Shown: one piece after another, positions 37,249-46,290 of the stretch
Numbering within the stretch: the stretch's first letter is position 1
Layout: each line of letters opens with the position of its first letter
NCBI GenBank assembly: GCA_012270795.1
Contig: JAAXHO010000131.1
Coordinates: 1-64,000 of the forward strand
Direction: 5' to 3'
Length of the DNA stretch: 64,000 bases
Source: Candidatus Poribacteria bacterium
Lineage (GTDB): Bacteria > Poribacteria > WGA-4E > WGA-3G
Made by a program: the position numbers and the translations under genes
Notes under the pieces: model-generated
The model's input: the letters and a program-made list of their open reading frames with translations, nothing else
What the model was told of the DNA's origin: nothing
The model's database searches: none

Positions 37249-38409
37249 ATGCGTCATAAGTTGAATTCTATTTTCCGTTTTTCTATTATTCTCGTAATTG
37301 GTATCATTTTACATGCAAATGTAGGATACGGTTTAACATACATAAGTCTTTCACATCAACCCTTGATTTCGCCAGATGGCAAATATCTCGTCATGATTAA
37401 GGAAAACAGATATGTGCGCGGATCTGAATTCTCTCTGAACCTTTGGACAATGATACTTGAAGGCGAACATTTTGCCAATGATTATGCTTTAACTCCACGT
37501 TATGACGAGGTGGTCGCTTCTCCGGACGGTAAGATTATCGCTTTTGTGGAATACAACATGACTACATTTTACGGTGTGCACTTCTATTTACCTGAAAAAG
37601 GAGAAGTTGATTCTGCTAAAGCATATTCTTCGGAAAGAGTAGACAGTTTTCAGTTTTCTAAAGACCAGAAGTACTATAGATTTCGGAATATCCTCGGACA
37701 TAAATTTGATACGGTGAAAGAGAATTTGGCTGCAGCAATTCTCGGTCCTGCATGGACGATTTACGATATTAATGAAGGTCTTCCCGCAAATTATAATAAA
37801 GAAAACAAAGTTCATTGGACAGAAAAAGAGGCGGACAAATTTACAGACTGGGCACCGGTTAAAAAACCGAAAGTGATGCCACAGTTCCTCACGCAGCCGA
37901 TGCCGAAGATTACATTGGAAACACAGGATCGAATGCAGTGGTCTCCTGATTCAAAATATCTCTACCTGTTTGATAAGACAGGTTTATGGCGTTGTGATGT
38001 GCGGAACTACTATATGCCACAATGGACAAAACTCGTAAACGTTACTGATATTACAAGGTATGAACTTTCACCGACAGGCAAACACCTTGTCTATGAAGTG
38101 CTCTCTGACAATCCATTAGAAAAAACAAGTGGTAGTTCAGATCCAGATGGTTTAGAAAACATCCTTTGGCTTCTTGATCTTGAGAAAATTAACGTTGAAA
38201 TGATAGAATCGCCATTGTTATTGCCGGGTGGTAATTTATGGGAGCTTGATGCGACAGAAAAAATAACGCCGCAGAAAATCGCAAGCGGATGGGGTGCTAC
38301 TTTTCACCCAAATGGCAAAATCTTATTTTACGCGAATATTAATGGACCATATAGACTCATTCTTGATACGATGGAACAGTGGAATTACCACGGAACCGGT
38401 CGACGGTAA
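37249..38409 (+). CDS. Secreted beta-propeller-like protein (PD40/TolB-like repeats)
   Basis: The 386-aa protein has a signal peptide (residues 9-27) and repeated SPDGKYLVMI / SPDGKIIAFVEY / SPDSKYLYLFDKTGLWRCDV / SPTGKHLVYEVLS / HPNGKILFYANI units, the PD40 pattern of TolB-like propellers. About five blades are visible. AGGAGGAAAAGAG lies before the ATG. It is the last of three same-direction genes after the sigma-like gene. A repeat-filled gap of 390 bp follows. The function is unknown; such propellers often bind proteins or sugars in the periplasm. Confidence 0.72.
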   Translation: MRHKLNSIFRFSIILVIGIILHANVGYGLTYISLSHQPLISPDGKYLVMIKENRYVRGSEFSLNLWTMILEGEHFANDYALTPRYDEVVASPDGKIIAFVEYNMTTFYGVHFYLPEKGEVDSAKAYSSERVDSFQFSKDQKYYRFRNILGHKFDTVKENLAAAILGPAWTIYDINEGLPANYNKENKVHWTEKEADKFTDWAPVKKPKVMPQFLTQPMPKITLETQDRMQWSPDSKYLYLFDKTGLWRCDVRNYYMPQWTKLVNVTDITRYELSPTGKHLVYEVLSDNPLEKTSGSSDPDGLENILWLLDLEKINVEMIESPLLLPGGNLWELDATEKITPQKIASGWGATFHPNGKILFYANINGPYRLILDTMEQWNYHGTGRR

Positions 38410-38571
38410 ATGTCTATAAAGTTTGTCCTTTTCATTAGGTTTCTGTGGAACACACGTTTCACAAAAACCCATATCCAAATCTAAGGACGTATAAAAATGA
38501 AAAAATTTGGTTATACTACAATCTATCTCCTAAATCGTTGGCGGGTTTTGTAACCCGATTTCAGATACATA
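38410..38571. other. Intergenic spacer, no clear gene
   Basis: No gene or strong structure is seen apart from a short GGGTTTTGTAACCC palindrome near 38543. It separates the propeller gene from the repeat element that starts at 38572. Confidence 0.4.
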
Positions 38572-38740
38572 ATACCAATTCAAATTAATATTGTCCCATT
38601 AAGGAATTCCACTTTTATTGCTGGTTTATTGCTGGTTGGGGTACCTCTCTTCGGTAGGAGCGACCTCCTGGTCGCGACCGGGAGGTCGCTCCTACCAGAA
38701 CATTTTGACAAATGGCATCTTATTTTTTAGAAATGGTATA
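38572..38740. repeat. ATACCAATT...AAATGGTAT element with nested GGAGCGACC palindrome
   Basis: Starts ATACCAATTCAAATTAATAT, then TTAAGGAATTCCACTTTTAT, GGTTGGGGTACC, GGTAGGAGCGACC ... GGTCGCTCCTACC, and ends TTTTTTAGAAATGGTAT. A nearly identical copy is at 56558-56714 and a reversed copy at 29576-29766. The GGAGCGACC palindrome appears as an insert in the middle. A half GGGGTTGGAAACCCC repeat follows at 38750-38775. Confidence 0.8.
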
Positions 38741-38797
38741 ACATGAAAAATCGGGGTTGGAAACCCCTCCAACAAAGATGTTTTGTTACATAATCCT

Positions 38798-40711
38798 TTA
38801 TGTAGCGAATAGGAGTCTACCTTGTTCTGGTTTAAACTGACAATTCAGATAGGTTTTATCATTTGCATGCCAAAACTTTAACCGCACGCTTTTTCCTGTC
38901 TGTAAATGGCATTCTTCAATATTCTCAATTTGTTTTTCAATCTCTACCAACGCATCAATTGTTTCGTTCCCAGAATAATATAAAAAGAACAATTGTCTAT
39001 TCTCATGTTGTCTATGGTGAATTTTGATATTTGTCACAGGTGTATTCTCGTTGTTGGAATAAATTGAGATAATTGGCTTAACCCATTTACGCAAATACTT
39101 TCTTAGTTCTGCTTCCCTTTCATTCAGTGGTCCGTCTAATACAGTTGTTTGTCGTCTGAAGAGGAGACGTTCTAACCGATATGGTTCAAGCCCTACCTTG
39201 CCGTTTAACAGATAAGGAACTGGTGCGTTAGCAAGGATGCGTCCTTTTGATTTAGTAAATTCTGTCAAGAGATGGACAGTCGTTTCGTGAAGTGACAAAC
39301 AGCTTGGAAGTAACACAAGTTCATACATTCTCTGATTGAGACAAAGCTTTCGTCCATTCTTATGTAGGAAAGTTTTGGCAAATTGTGCTTCTGAAACAGT
39401 GTCAAAGTCATACCCCAAATTCCAAACTGTTTGGGTCAACCATCCCCATGATTTTGTTATACTGCTCCATTCCTTTTCTTCAGGTTTCATCCATAGGCTC
39501 TGTATTGGAGACAACATAAGAATTTTCCGAACCGGTGTGCCATTTTGCAGGGTTTCTCCTAAATGTTGATGTTGTTTGGTGTCAGAAAGAGGATTGCCAA
39601 TATCATAAGAAAGCCATTGGTTGAAACCGAGGGGAATATCACTGAGGCAATGAGAAAATGTGTGGTTGTCTTTACGAATTATCCCAACATTGTTTGCATT
39701 ACTACACGTTGACTTAGCAACAACAAAACGTCGTGGTGTGAGTTCATCTGCTGCGAAGAGAATTGGACAATCTGCCTTTTCCAAGAGTGTTTCCAAGTCG
39801 TATTGCAACGACTTTGAGCTCTCTCGAATCGTTACAGCAAATCTAAGGTTGTGCTTATGACAGAACTTTTTTATACTAACCAAAAAGCAATCTGCGAATT
39901 GTGAAGTTAGACTTTGCCAAAACATACTTCTGATGACGGGTGAGTTATATGTTTCGTAAAAAAGATAGGGTATGGAATTTCCTTGAACTTTCTCAGTTCT
40001 TCTATTTTCTGTCTCTATGCATTTCAATAGCGAACTACTCCAAGGGATTGTGGTTGCATCTCTTTCAAAGATTGACAAGAAGTATGGTATTTCAATAGCA
40101 AAACCCTCAATACTTTCTAATCCAAACGTCTCTATATATGTCTCAAGTACACGGCTAATAAAGGCGTTAACACCGGATTTAGATAATAAATCGTCCGCAT
40201 CTTCTGCAGTTTGTGTGATAAAGAGAAGTGTTCTGCCCCGTAACCGTTCTGCTACCGACAAATCCCATTCACTGCATCTTTGAACATAATCGGTGATATT
40301 GTAGAATGAATCCTCCGTATGAGACTGTGCAACAAGAAAAAAGTCGCTATAATCTATGCTACTCCTATCTGCATTATTATTTGCAAGGAGAATTCGCAAT
40401 TTCATTTGAATTGATGTTGGTGTCTCAGTTGTTTGAAAATGCAAGTATTGAACTTTCAATCGGCATCGTGTCTGAATCATATCAGCAGTCATAAGTATCC
40501 ATGCTGTTTTGTTGTGTTGAGACAGTTTTGCCAACTCTGATTTGTGTGAACCTATAGTATGGATACTGGGGTACTTTAGTAGAGACATGCTTGGTCTTAT
40601 TGAAAATATGGTTTTCACGGTGGTGTCAGTCTTAAGAAATTTGCATATATTGTTGATTTTGTAGTATACTGTGAAAAGTATCAATAGGAACTTCGTTTTC
40701 AATTTTAGCAC
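38798..40711 (-). CDS. Large protein with glycoside-hydrolase-like C-terminal region
   Basis: The 637-aa product shows a pattern met in glycoside hydrolases of the GH106/GH42-like type: PVRKILMLSPIQSLWMK, then FDTVSEAQFA, QRMYELVLLPSCLSLHETTVHLLTEFTKSKGRILANAPVPYLLNG. The LPS/LP-x-L-x-x-H-E...L-x-x-F-x-x-x-G-G/R-I segment resembles the beta-galactosidase-like Rossmann domain. No clear catalytic acid pair can be picked by eye. No signal peptide. The GTG start at 40711 has no ribosome site; Met at 40588 (MSLLKYPSIHTIGSHKSEL) is an alternative. Assignment is tentative. It is divergent from the permease gene. Confidence 0.5.
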   Translation of the reverse strand: MLKLKTKFLLILFTVYYKINNICKFLKTDTTVKTIFSIRPSMSLLKYPSIHTIGSHKSELAKLSQHNKTAWILMTADMIQTRCRLKVQYLHFQTTETPTSIQMKLRILLANNNADRSSIDYSDFFLVAQSHTEDSFYNITDYVQRCSEWDLSVAERLRGRTLLFITQTAEDADDLLSKSGVNAFISRVLETYIETFGLESIEGFAIEIPYFLSIFERDATTIPWSSSLLKCIETENRRTEKVQGNSIPYLFYETYNSPVIRSMFWQSLTSQFADCFLVSIKKFCHKHNLRFAVTIRESSKSLQYDLETLLEKADCPILFAADELTPRRFVVAKSTCSNANNVGIIRKDNHTFSHCLSDIPLGFNQWLSYDIGNPLSDTKQHQHLGETLQNGTPVRKILMLSPIQSLWMKPEEKEWSSITKSWGWLTQTVWNLGYDFDTVSEAQFAKTFLHKNGRKLCLNQRMYELVLLPSCLSLHETTVHLLTEFTKSKGRILANAPVPYLLNGKVGLEPYRLERLLFRRQTTVLDGPLNEREAELRKYLRKWVKPIISIYSNNENTPVTNIKIHHRQHENRQLFFLYYSGNETIDALVEIEKQIENIEECHLQTGKSVRLKFWHANDKTYLNCQFKPEQGRLLFAT

Positions 40712-40800
40712 TATTTAGAGCTAGATGCAATACATTGCGATCTTTGAAGGAAAACTATTTTGCATTTTAAAGTTCTATAGTGTAATAAAATCAGGAAAAA

Positions 40801-42042
40801 ATGCGAATTATAGAGAACCTTCTTACTGCGTTATCAGCACTACGTGCAAGTAAGCTCCGAACGATCCTCACCTTGTTAGGTATTACCATCGGGATTGCCG
40901 GTGTTATTGCCATGATGTCGTTAGGTGCAGGGGCTGAAAAACTCATTATGTTAGAATTTGAAAAGATTGGTGGTCCCAGTATGTTCGGGGTATACCGTCC
41001 TGGATATATCCGAAAAAACAATCGGTGGCAACGAAATACAAGTCCTCACTACTTAAATATGACTGATCTACGCGATGTCCAGAATCAATGCCCATCAGTG
41101 GAAGTTGCTACTGTTGAAGGTAGTTATTATATCAGTTTTGACGTTCAAGGCAAACACCAACCGACCTACATGCGAGCGACTACCGTAGAATATCAAGCTG
41201 TTAGACAGTGGCATAGTCAGTATGGTAGATTTCTTGCAGACACAGATATGGATTTTTGGAATAAGGTATGTGTGATCGGTTCACAAGTTTGGAAAGAACA
41301 GTTCAAAGGTCTAGATCCGATCGGGAAAGAGGTTGGGATAAATAACAAACGTTTCACTGTGATTGGTATTATGGAAAGCAGAGGCCCCGGATTAGAACAG
41401 GGCAAAAGCGATGACAATATGATTTTCATTCCAATCACAACAGCACAAACACGGTTTTGGGGACATGAAAATGTAGGGCATATTATGGTTCGTGCAAAAA
41501 GCCCATTTCTTGTAGACCAAGCTGTCAAAGAAGTTCAAACCATCATCAGGCGTAATCACGATGGAGACGACACATTTTTTCGCACGTGGCAAGCACAAAA
41601 GGGTATTGAAAGTGCTAAGAAGACGATCTTTATTATTGAAATGGTATTAGTAGTGATTGCTTCTGTAGCTCTAATTGTTGGTGGTATCGGAATCCTAAAT
41701 ATTATGCTTGTATCTGTTACAGAAAGAATACCGGAAATTGGTTTAAGAAAGGCAGTCGGTGCAAAAACATACCACATCCGCTTTCAATTCCTGACTGAGT
41801 CAATCCTTTTGTGTCTTATTGGCAGCATACTTGGTATCATATTAGGTGCATTTGTTGGACAAGGATTTGCTTGGGCAGTTGATAAATTTATGATGGGAAT
41901 GATGCGTTGGCCCTCTGTTATTACTATAAGATCAGTTCTCGCTTCCGTTGCCGCTGGGACTGCTGTTGGGTTATTTTTTGGCTATTATCCTGCAAGTAAA
42001 GCTGCGAAATTAAGCCCGATTGATGCTATACGACATACATAG
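40801..42042 (+). CDS. ABC transporter permease, MacB/FtsX type
   Basis: The 413-aa protein has the MacB/FtsX permease layout: an N-terminal membrane helix (residues about 12-32, KLRTILTLLGITIGIAGVIAMMSLGAGA), a periplasmic MacB_PCD domain (about 35-275) and three C-terminal helices with VTERIPEIGLRKAVGAKTYHIRFQFLTESILLCLIGSILGIILG. SPIDAIRHT ends the protein, as usual. TCAGGA lies before the ATG. No ATPase or membrane-fusion gene is adjacent, so its partner is elsewhere. Export of a macrolide-like, peptide or lipoprotein cargo is possible; the family does not fix the substrate. Confidence 0.9.
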   Translation: MRIIENLLTALSALRASKLRTILTLLGITIGIAGVIAMMSLGAGAEKLIMLEFEKIGGPSMFGVYRPGYIRKNNRWQRNTSPHYLNMTDLRDVQNQCPSVEVATVEGSYYISFDVQGKHQPTYMRATTVEYQAVRQWHSQYGRFLADTDMDFWNKVCVIGSQVWKEQFKGLDPIGKEVGINNKRFTVIGIMESRGPGLEQGKSDDNMIFIPITTAQTRFWGHENVGHIMVRAKSPFLVDQAVKEVQTIIRRNHDGDDTFFRTWQAQKGIESAKKTIFIIEMVLVVIASVALIVGGIGILNIMLVSVTERIPEIGLRKAVGAKTYHIRFQFLTESILLCLIGSILGIILGAFVGQGFAWAVDKFMMGMMRWPSVITIRSVLASVAAGTAVGLFFGYYPASKAAKLSPIDAIRHT

Positions 42043-42053
42043 TTTATGGTAGA

Positions 42054-42110
42054 TTATACAATTAATTCTACATTTTGAGTTGTAGGAACGACCTTTGGTC
42101 GCTCCTACAG
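42054..42110. repeat. Shortened GGAGCGACC element
   Basis: Starts TTATGGTAGATTATACAATT like 21011 and 49756 but jumps from GTAGGAACGACCTTTGG to TCGCTCCTACAG, so the core is a simple hairpin. It lies 11 bp after the permease stop codon and may act as its transcript end. Confidence 0.65.
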
Positions 42111-42184
42111 AATGGGGTTTTGAAAAACAGATACGGCAAGTTGCAGATGGTTCTGCGGGGATGGAGGTGTTTAGTGAAAAGTGA

Positions 42185-44278
42185 TTATGTGTGCAAAGAT
42201 GATGGGGCAATGTCGTAATGCGAAAACTCTAAAGTAAAAGCACCACGTCCTTGTGTCATGGAACGGAGTCGGGTTGTGTATTGAAACGTCTCCGCTAAAG
42301 GTATGATGGCGTTGATGATATTGTTTGAGTCTTGAGAAGTTGTCTCGTTGATTTGTGCGCGGCGAGAATTCAGGTCACCGATAACCTTTCCAACATGTTC
42401 ATCGGGTACTGTAATGTGTATTTGCATAATTGGTTCAAGCAGCAAAGGTTTTGCTGACTTTACCGCCTTCTCAAATGCAAGTACTGCGGCTGCTTCATAA
42501 GCCATCTCCGAAGAGTCTGTAGGGTGCGTTGAACCACCTGTGAGGATTACCTTTATATCTTGCAATGCGTATCCTAAGACAGCACCAGAACCCATTGCAT
42601 TTTCCAATGCTGCTTCAATTGATGGGATAAATTGTCGTGGAATCTGTGTTTCATCAGTTCTATCTTCAAACTGAAACCCGGTATCACGTTCCAACGGTTC
42701 AACGGTGAGTTTCACATCGCCATAGATACCTTCCTCATCAGTTTTATGAATGTGTGTCGCCCGTCCTTCAGCTTTTGTGTTAATTGTTTCATGATATGCC
42801 ACTTGGAGTTTACTGACTCGTGCATTCACGCCGAATTCCCGAATCATACGGTCTGTAAGGATTTCCAAATGAAGTTCTCCCATACCTGAAATGATTCGTT
42901 GTCCTGTTTCCTTATCAATGCCGACGGTAAAAGTCGGGTCTTCGTCCATAAGTTTTTCAAGGGTTTCCTCCAAAGCGTCAGCATCACTTGCCCGTTTGGG
43001 TTCGATAGCGACAGAGATGACAGGTGGCGGGAATTCAATAGATTCAAGTAGGAGTGGATGTGCAATATCGCTCAATGTGTGTCCAGTTTTGGTGCTGCGC
43101 ATACCGACAAGAGCGACGATGTCGCCTGCATAGGCAGCATCACAACTTGCCTCTTTGTTTGCATGCATCTGTAAAATTCGGTTGACACGTTCTCTTTTCT
43201 CTGTAGCAACGTTATAGACGACTTCACCGCGTTTGAGTGTACCAGAATAGACACGGCAATAAACTAACTTATCCACTGTGTCATGACTTGCGACTTTGAA
43301 TGCTAATGCAGAAAATGGTTCCTTATCATCAGGGTGTCGAACGACTGTTTCTGTGGTCTGGTCTGTGTCTTTTTTGGATGATTTGTTATTAGTTGTTTTT
43401 GCTATTTCGCCTTCAATGGGTGGTACTTCTAATGGAGAAGGCAAATAATCTATTACGGCATCAAGGAGGGGTTGGACCCCTTGGTTTTTGAGTGAACTAC
43501 CGCAAAGTACTGGGATTAAACCTCCTTTCAAAGTTGCCTTTCGTATGCCAGCAACTAATTCAGTTTCTTCAATGTTACCGCCCTCAATATATTTTTCAAG
43601 CAGGTTATCGTCTTCTGCTGCAACATTTTCTATGAGATTTTCGCGTGCAATGTTTGCATCATCCTGAAATTTGCTTGGAACATCTACCCTCTCAAACGTC
43701 TTGCCTTGATCAGATTCATTCCAAATAATTGCTTTCATTCGGATCAAATCAATCACACCTTTGAAGTCGCGTCCTTCCCCAAGTGGTATCTGCAGCGGTA
43801 CGGGATTTGTGTTGAATCGTTCCTGCATCATCTCAATCACTCGATCGAAATTAGCCCCTGCTCGGTCCATCTTATTTACGAAAGCAATGCGCGGTATCTG
43901 ATAACGTTCTGCCTGATTCCAGACTGTTTCCGATTGCGGTTCCACGCCGCCGACAGCACAGAAAAGCGCGATAACACCGTCCAAGACCCGTAGCGATCGT
44001 TCAACTTCAACTGTGAAATCGACGTGTCCAGGGGTGTCAATCAGGTGGAATGCGTAATCTTGCCAGTAGCATGTGGTAGCGGCGGCAGTGATGGTCACGC
44101 CGCGTTCGCGTTCCTGTACCATCCAATCCATCTCTGCGGTGCCGTCATCTACTGTGCCGATTTTATGTTTTTTGCCAGTGTAAAAGAGGATGCGTTCGGT
44201 GGTTGTGGTTTTCCCTGCGTCAATGTGCGCAGCAATACCGATATTTCGTACTTTTTCTATTGGATATTCACGTGCCAT
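42185..44278 (-). CDS. fusA: Translation elongation factor G
   Basis: EF-G drives ribosome translocation with GTP. G1 AHIDAGKTT, switch II/G3 [21 protein letters not shown] and G4 NKMDRAG are intact; switch I reads [19 protein letters not shown]. Domains II-V follow, with [25 protein letters not shown]-type segments, [10 protein letters not shown] and [10 protein letters not shown]. The length of 697 aa is normal. A hydrophilic stretch [16 protein letters not shown] sits before domain II. The gene is isolated from str-operon partners (rpsL, rpsG, tuf), so it could be an extra EF-G paralogue as found in several phyla. Confidence 0.95.
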   Translation of the reverse strand: MAREYPIEKVRNIGIAAHIDAGKTTTTERILFYTGKKHKIGTVDDGTAEMDWMVQERERGVTITAAATTCYWQDYAFHLIDTPGHVDFTVEVERSLRVLDGVIALFCAVGGVEPQSETVWNQAERYQIPRIAFVNKMDRAGANFDRVIEMMQERFNTNPVPLQIPLGEGRDFKGVIDLIRMKAIIWNESDQGKTFERVDVPSKFQDDANIARENLIENVAAEDDNLLEKYIEGGNIEETELVAGIRKATLKGGLIPVLCGSSLKNQGVQPLLDAVIDYLPSPLEVPPIEGEIAKTTNNKSSKKDTDQTTETVVRHPDDKEPFSALAFKVASHDTVDKLVYCRVYSGTLKRGEVVYNVATEKRERVNRILQMHANKEASCDAAYAGDIVALVGMRSTKTGHTLSDIAHPLLLESIEFPPPVISVAIEPKRASDADALEETLEKLMDEDPTFTVGIDKETGQRIISGMGELHLEILTDRMIREFGVNARVSKLQVAYHETINTKAEGRATHIHKTDEEGIYGDVKLTVEPLERDTGFQFEDRTDETQIPRQFIPSIEAALENAMGSGAVLGYALQDIKVILTGGSTHPTDSSEMAYEAAAVLAFEKAVKSAKPLLLEPIMQIHITVPDEHVGKVIGDLNSRRAQINETTSQDSNNIINAIIPLAETFQYTTRLRSMTQGRGAFTLEFSHYDIAPSSLHT

Positions 44279-44340
44279 TTGTTGTTAGCTCTTTTTTTAT
44301 GCGTATTTTAGAATGGAAAATGTGTTGCAATGCAGATAGC

Positions 44341-44417
44341 CATCAGCAGTCAGTAGCATGCGAAGTTCGGTTTCTCACGGTTAACAAACGCACAAGACTG
44401 ACCACTGACTGCTGATG
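44341..44417. repeat. CATCAGCAGTCAGT inverted repeat
   Basis: The 14-bp arms CATCAGCAGTCAGT (44341-44354) and ACTGACTGCTGATG (44404-44417) surround a 49-bp loop in the gap between fusA and the WD40 lipoprotein. It can act as a hairpin for transcripts leaving either gene. Confidence 0.65.
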
Positions 44418-44445
44418 GTTGCCAATTGAATACTGATAGACACCA

Positions 44446-45543
44446 TTACTCACTTATGTCCCGGATGCGGATGGTGAAATCAGCACCGGAACTGGCGAGG
44501 ATGTTTCCTTCTGGATTAAACGCAACGCCGTTAGCAGCACCTGTATGATCAGTGAATGATTGTAGTTCTGCCCCGCCGTTTGCGTCCCACAGACGGACAG
44601 TCATGTCCCAACCGGCAGTCGCGACCTTGTTACCATCCGGACTGAACGCGACGGTGATGACTTGAGCCGTATGCCCTTCAAGGGTGCGGATGTGACTGCC
44701 ATCGCTTGCGTCCCACAAACGGGCGGTTGTGTCAGAACAGGCACTGGCGATCATGCTACCATCCGGACTGAAGGTAACACAGTTGACATCATGCGTATGC
44801 CCTGTCATTGTGCGGATCTCGGTGCCATCGTTGACGTTCCACATACGGACGGTATCGTCATAACTGCCACTGACGAGCGTGTTTCCATCCGGACTGAACG
44901 CGACAGTTCTCGCAGCGTCCGAATGCCCTTCAAGTTTGCGGATTTCCGTGCCATCGTTTGGGTCCCAAAAACGGATGGTGCGATCAAAACCGGCAGTGGC
45001 GAGAATGTCACCATCCGGATTAAACGCTACGAAGGTGACTCTCTCCGTATGTCCTGAGATGGTGCGGATCTCTGAACCGTCGCTCGTGTCCCACAAACGC
45101 GCAGTGTTATCGAATGCGGCAGTCGCGAGCATAGTACCATCCGGACTGAACGCGACGTTTCTGACAATATTCGTATGTCCTGTGAGTGTATGTAGCTCTG
45201 TTCCTTTGGTTGTGTCCCACAACTTGGCTGTATTGTCATAAGCACCACTTGCAAGTAGGTTGCCATCCGGACTAAACGCCACGCTGTAGATATTATTCGT
45301 ATGACCTGAGAGATCACCTGTAAAATACGTTTTTTCAGGTGGTATCTCAATTTCCTCTTCGGGTTCTTCTACGACTTCTTCTACGGGTTCTTCTACGTTG
45401 TTATCCACTTGGTTGCCTGTGTTGTCAACCATTTGGTTATCTGTCTGCATGTCTGTGTCTGTGTCGGTCATCTCATCATCACCACCGCATCCGACTATCA
45501 TAATGCAGGCGAATATACTGAGTATCAATATAACTTTTTTCAT
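44446..45543 (-). CDS. WD40-repeat lipoprotein
   Basis: The signal peptide of residues 1-19 ends in the lipobox IVGC, so Cys19 should be lipidated. A Thr/Asp/Glu-rich linker (about 20-75) follows, and then seven WD40 repeats of the form GHTNNIYSVAFSPDGNLLASGAYDNTAKLWD, a full beta-propeller of 365 aa. The repeats are very regular, suggesting recent internal duplication. It is likely anchored to the outer membrane or periplasmic face and used for protein binding. AAAGGAG lies upstream of the ATG. It is upstream of a region with three large palindromes. Confidence 0.9.
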   Translation of the reverse strand: MKKVILILSIFACIMIVGCGGDDEMTDTDTDMQTDNQMVDNTGNQVDNNVEEPVEEVVEEPEEEIEIPPEKTYFTGDLSGHTNNIYSVAFSPDGNLLASGAYDNTAKLWDTTKGTELHTLTGHTNIVRNVAFSPDGTMLATAAFDNTARLWDTSDGSEIRTISGHTERVTFVAFNPDGDILATAGFDRTIRFWDPNDGTEIRKLEGHSDAARTVAFSPDGNTLVSGSYDDTVRMWNVNDGTEIRTMTGHTHDVNCVTFSPDGSMIASACSDTTARLWDASDGSHIRTLEGHTAQVITVAFSPDGNKVATAGWDMTVRLWDANGGAELQSFTDHTGAANGVAFNPEGNILASSGADFTIRIRDISE

Positions 45544-45625
45544 GATAATAAACTCCTTTTGAATAGAATTTTGGAGACATTCTAATTCATGAACAAAAAT
45601 ATGTCAATACTTATGTCAAATAACA

Positions 45626-45956
45626 CAGGGTTATTCAGTTTTAGGTTTTTCTTGCGATTTTTTAACACATGCTATATATCCCAGGCCGGTAGGTGCGGTT
45701 TCCTAACCAATGCAGAATACGCGTGTGGTATTCTGCATTGGTTAGGAAACCGCACCTACCGGCCTAGTGTCCTGTCCAGACTTATTTTGTAGGTCGGGTA
45801 GAGCGAAGCGAAACCCGACATTAATTCAAATAGGTGGCATCATGTCGGGTTTCGCTTCGCTCTACCCGACCTACAATGTAAGAGTAGATAATCCACTAGG
45901 ACATTAACTTTCAGTAAATCTAAATAATGGGAAACTCTTAGAACTAAATAACCCTG
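45626..45956. repeat. Nested palindromes: two large inverted repeats within a CAGGGTTATTCAG element
   Basis: Outer ends CAGGGTTATTCAGTTTTAG (45626) and CTAAATAACCCTG (45944-45956) resemble the element at 56760-56960. Inside are a perfect 38-bp inverted repeat with 7-nt loop (45683-45720 / 45728-45765, containing GGTGCGGTTTCCTAACC) and a perfect 35-bp inverted repeat (45787-45821 / 45842-45876, containing GTAGGTCGGGTAGAGCGAAG). No gene is present. Confidence 0.85.
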
Positions 45957-46007
45957 CAAATGCTCCAGGGCTATTTAGTTCTAAGAGTTTTCCGTTATTT
46001 AGATTTC
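45916..46007. terminator. Long imperfect hairpin at the 3' end of the WD40/frame-extended gene
   Basis: AAATCTAAATAATGGGAAAC ... CTAAATAACCCTG (45916-45956) pairs with CAGGGCTATTTAG ... TTTAGATTT (45967-46007) with three mismatches over 41 bp. The right arm overlaps the last codons of the -1 frame that ends at 45995. On the minus strand it forms a strong stem right after the coding region. A run of T follows weakly, so a terminator or transcript-stabilising role is inferred. Confidence 0.55.
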
Positions 46008-46246
46008 TCTTCGGTGTTCTCGTCATTTTGGTCTAAATGTTTGATCTTGCCGTTCTCATCAAAATTGAAGGTAGCAGCCCCAACACCGTCAACCTGTACT
46101 TTGACACTCCCATCTCTATCAAGATTTATCGTTATATCACCTAAACCTAAAGTTCCACCGCCACCAGAAATCGTAGAACTGCTATTCCCTTGTTTGAGTT
46201 GATATCCCTTTCCTTTTTTAATCAATTCAATACCTTTTGTTTGCAT
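45995..46246 (-). CDS. C-terminal domain frame, probable -1 frameshift extension of the WD40 gene
   Basis: The frame reads MQTKGIELIKKGKGYQLKQG, a Gly-rich SGGGGTLGLGDITINLDRDG stretch and KVQVDGVGAATFNFDENGKI. It has no ribosome site before ATG 46246, and the same frame is open upstream to a stop near the end of the WD40 gene, reading PPIVYTNKAEEAKAILSW. It is therefore best seen as 101 codons continuing the WD40 protein after a shift at 46300-46306. It may also be an independent small protein or the result of an indel. Confidence 0.5.
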   Translation of the reverse strand: MQTKGIELIKKGKGYQLKQGNSSSTISGGGGTLGLGDITINLDRDGSVKVQVDGVGAATFNFDENGKIKHLDQNDENTEEKSK

Positions 46247-46290
46247 CCAGCTGAGGATTGCTTTTGCTTCTTCTGCCTTATTTGTATATA

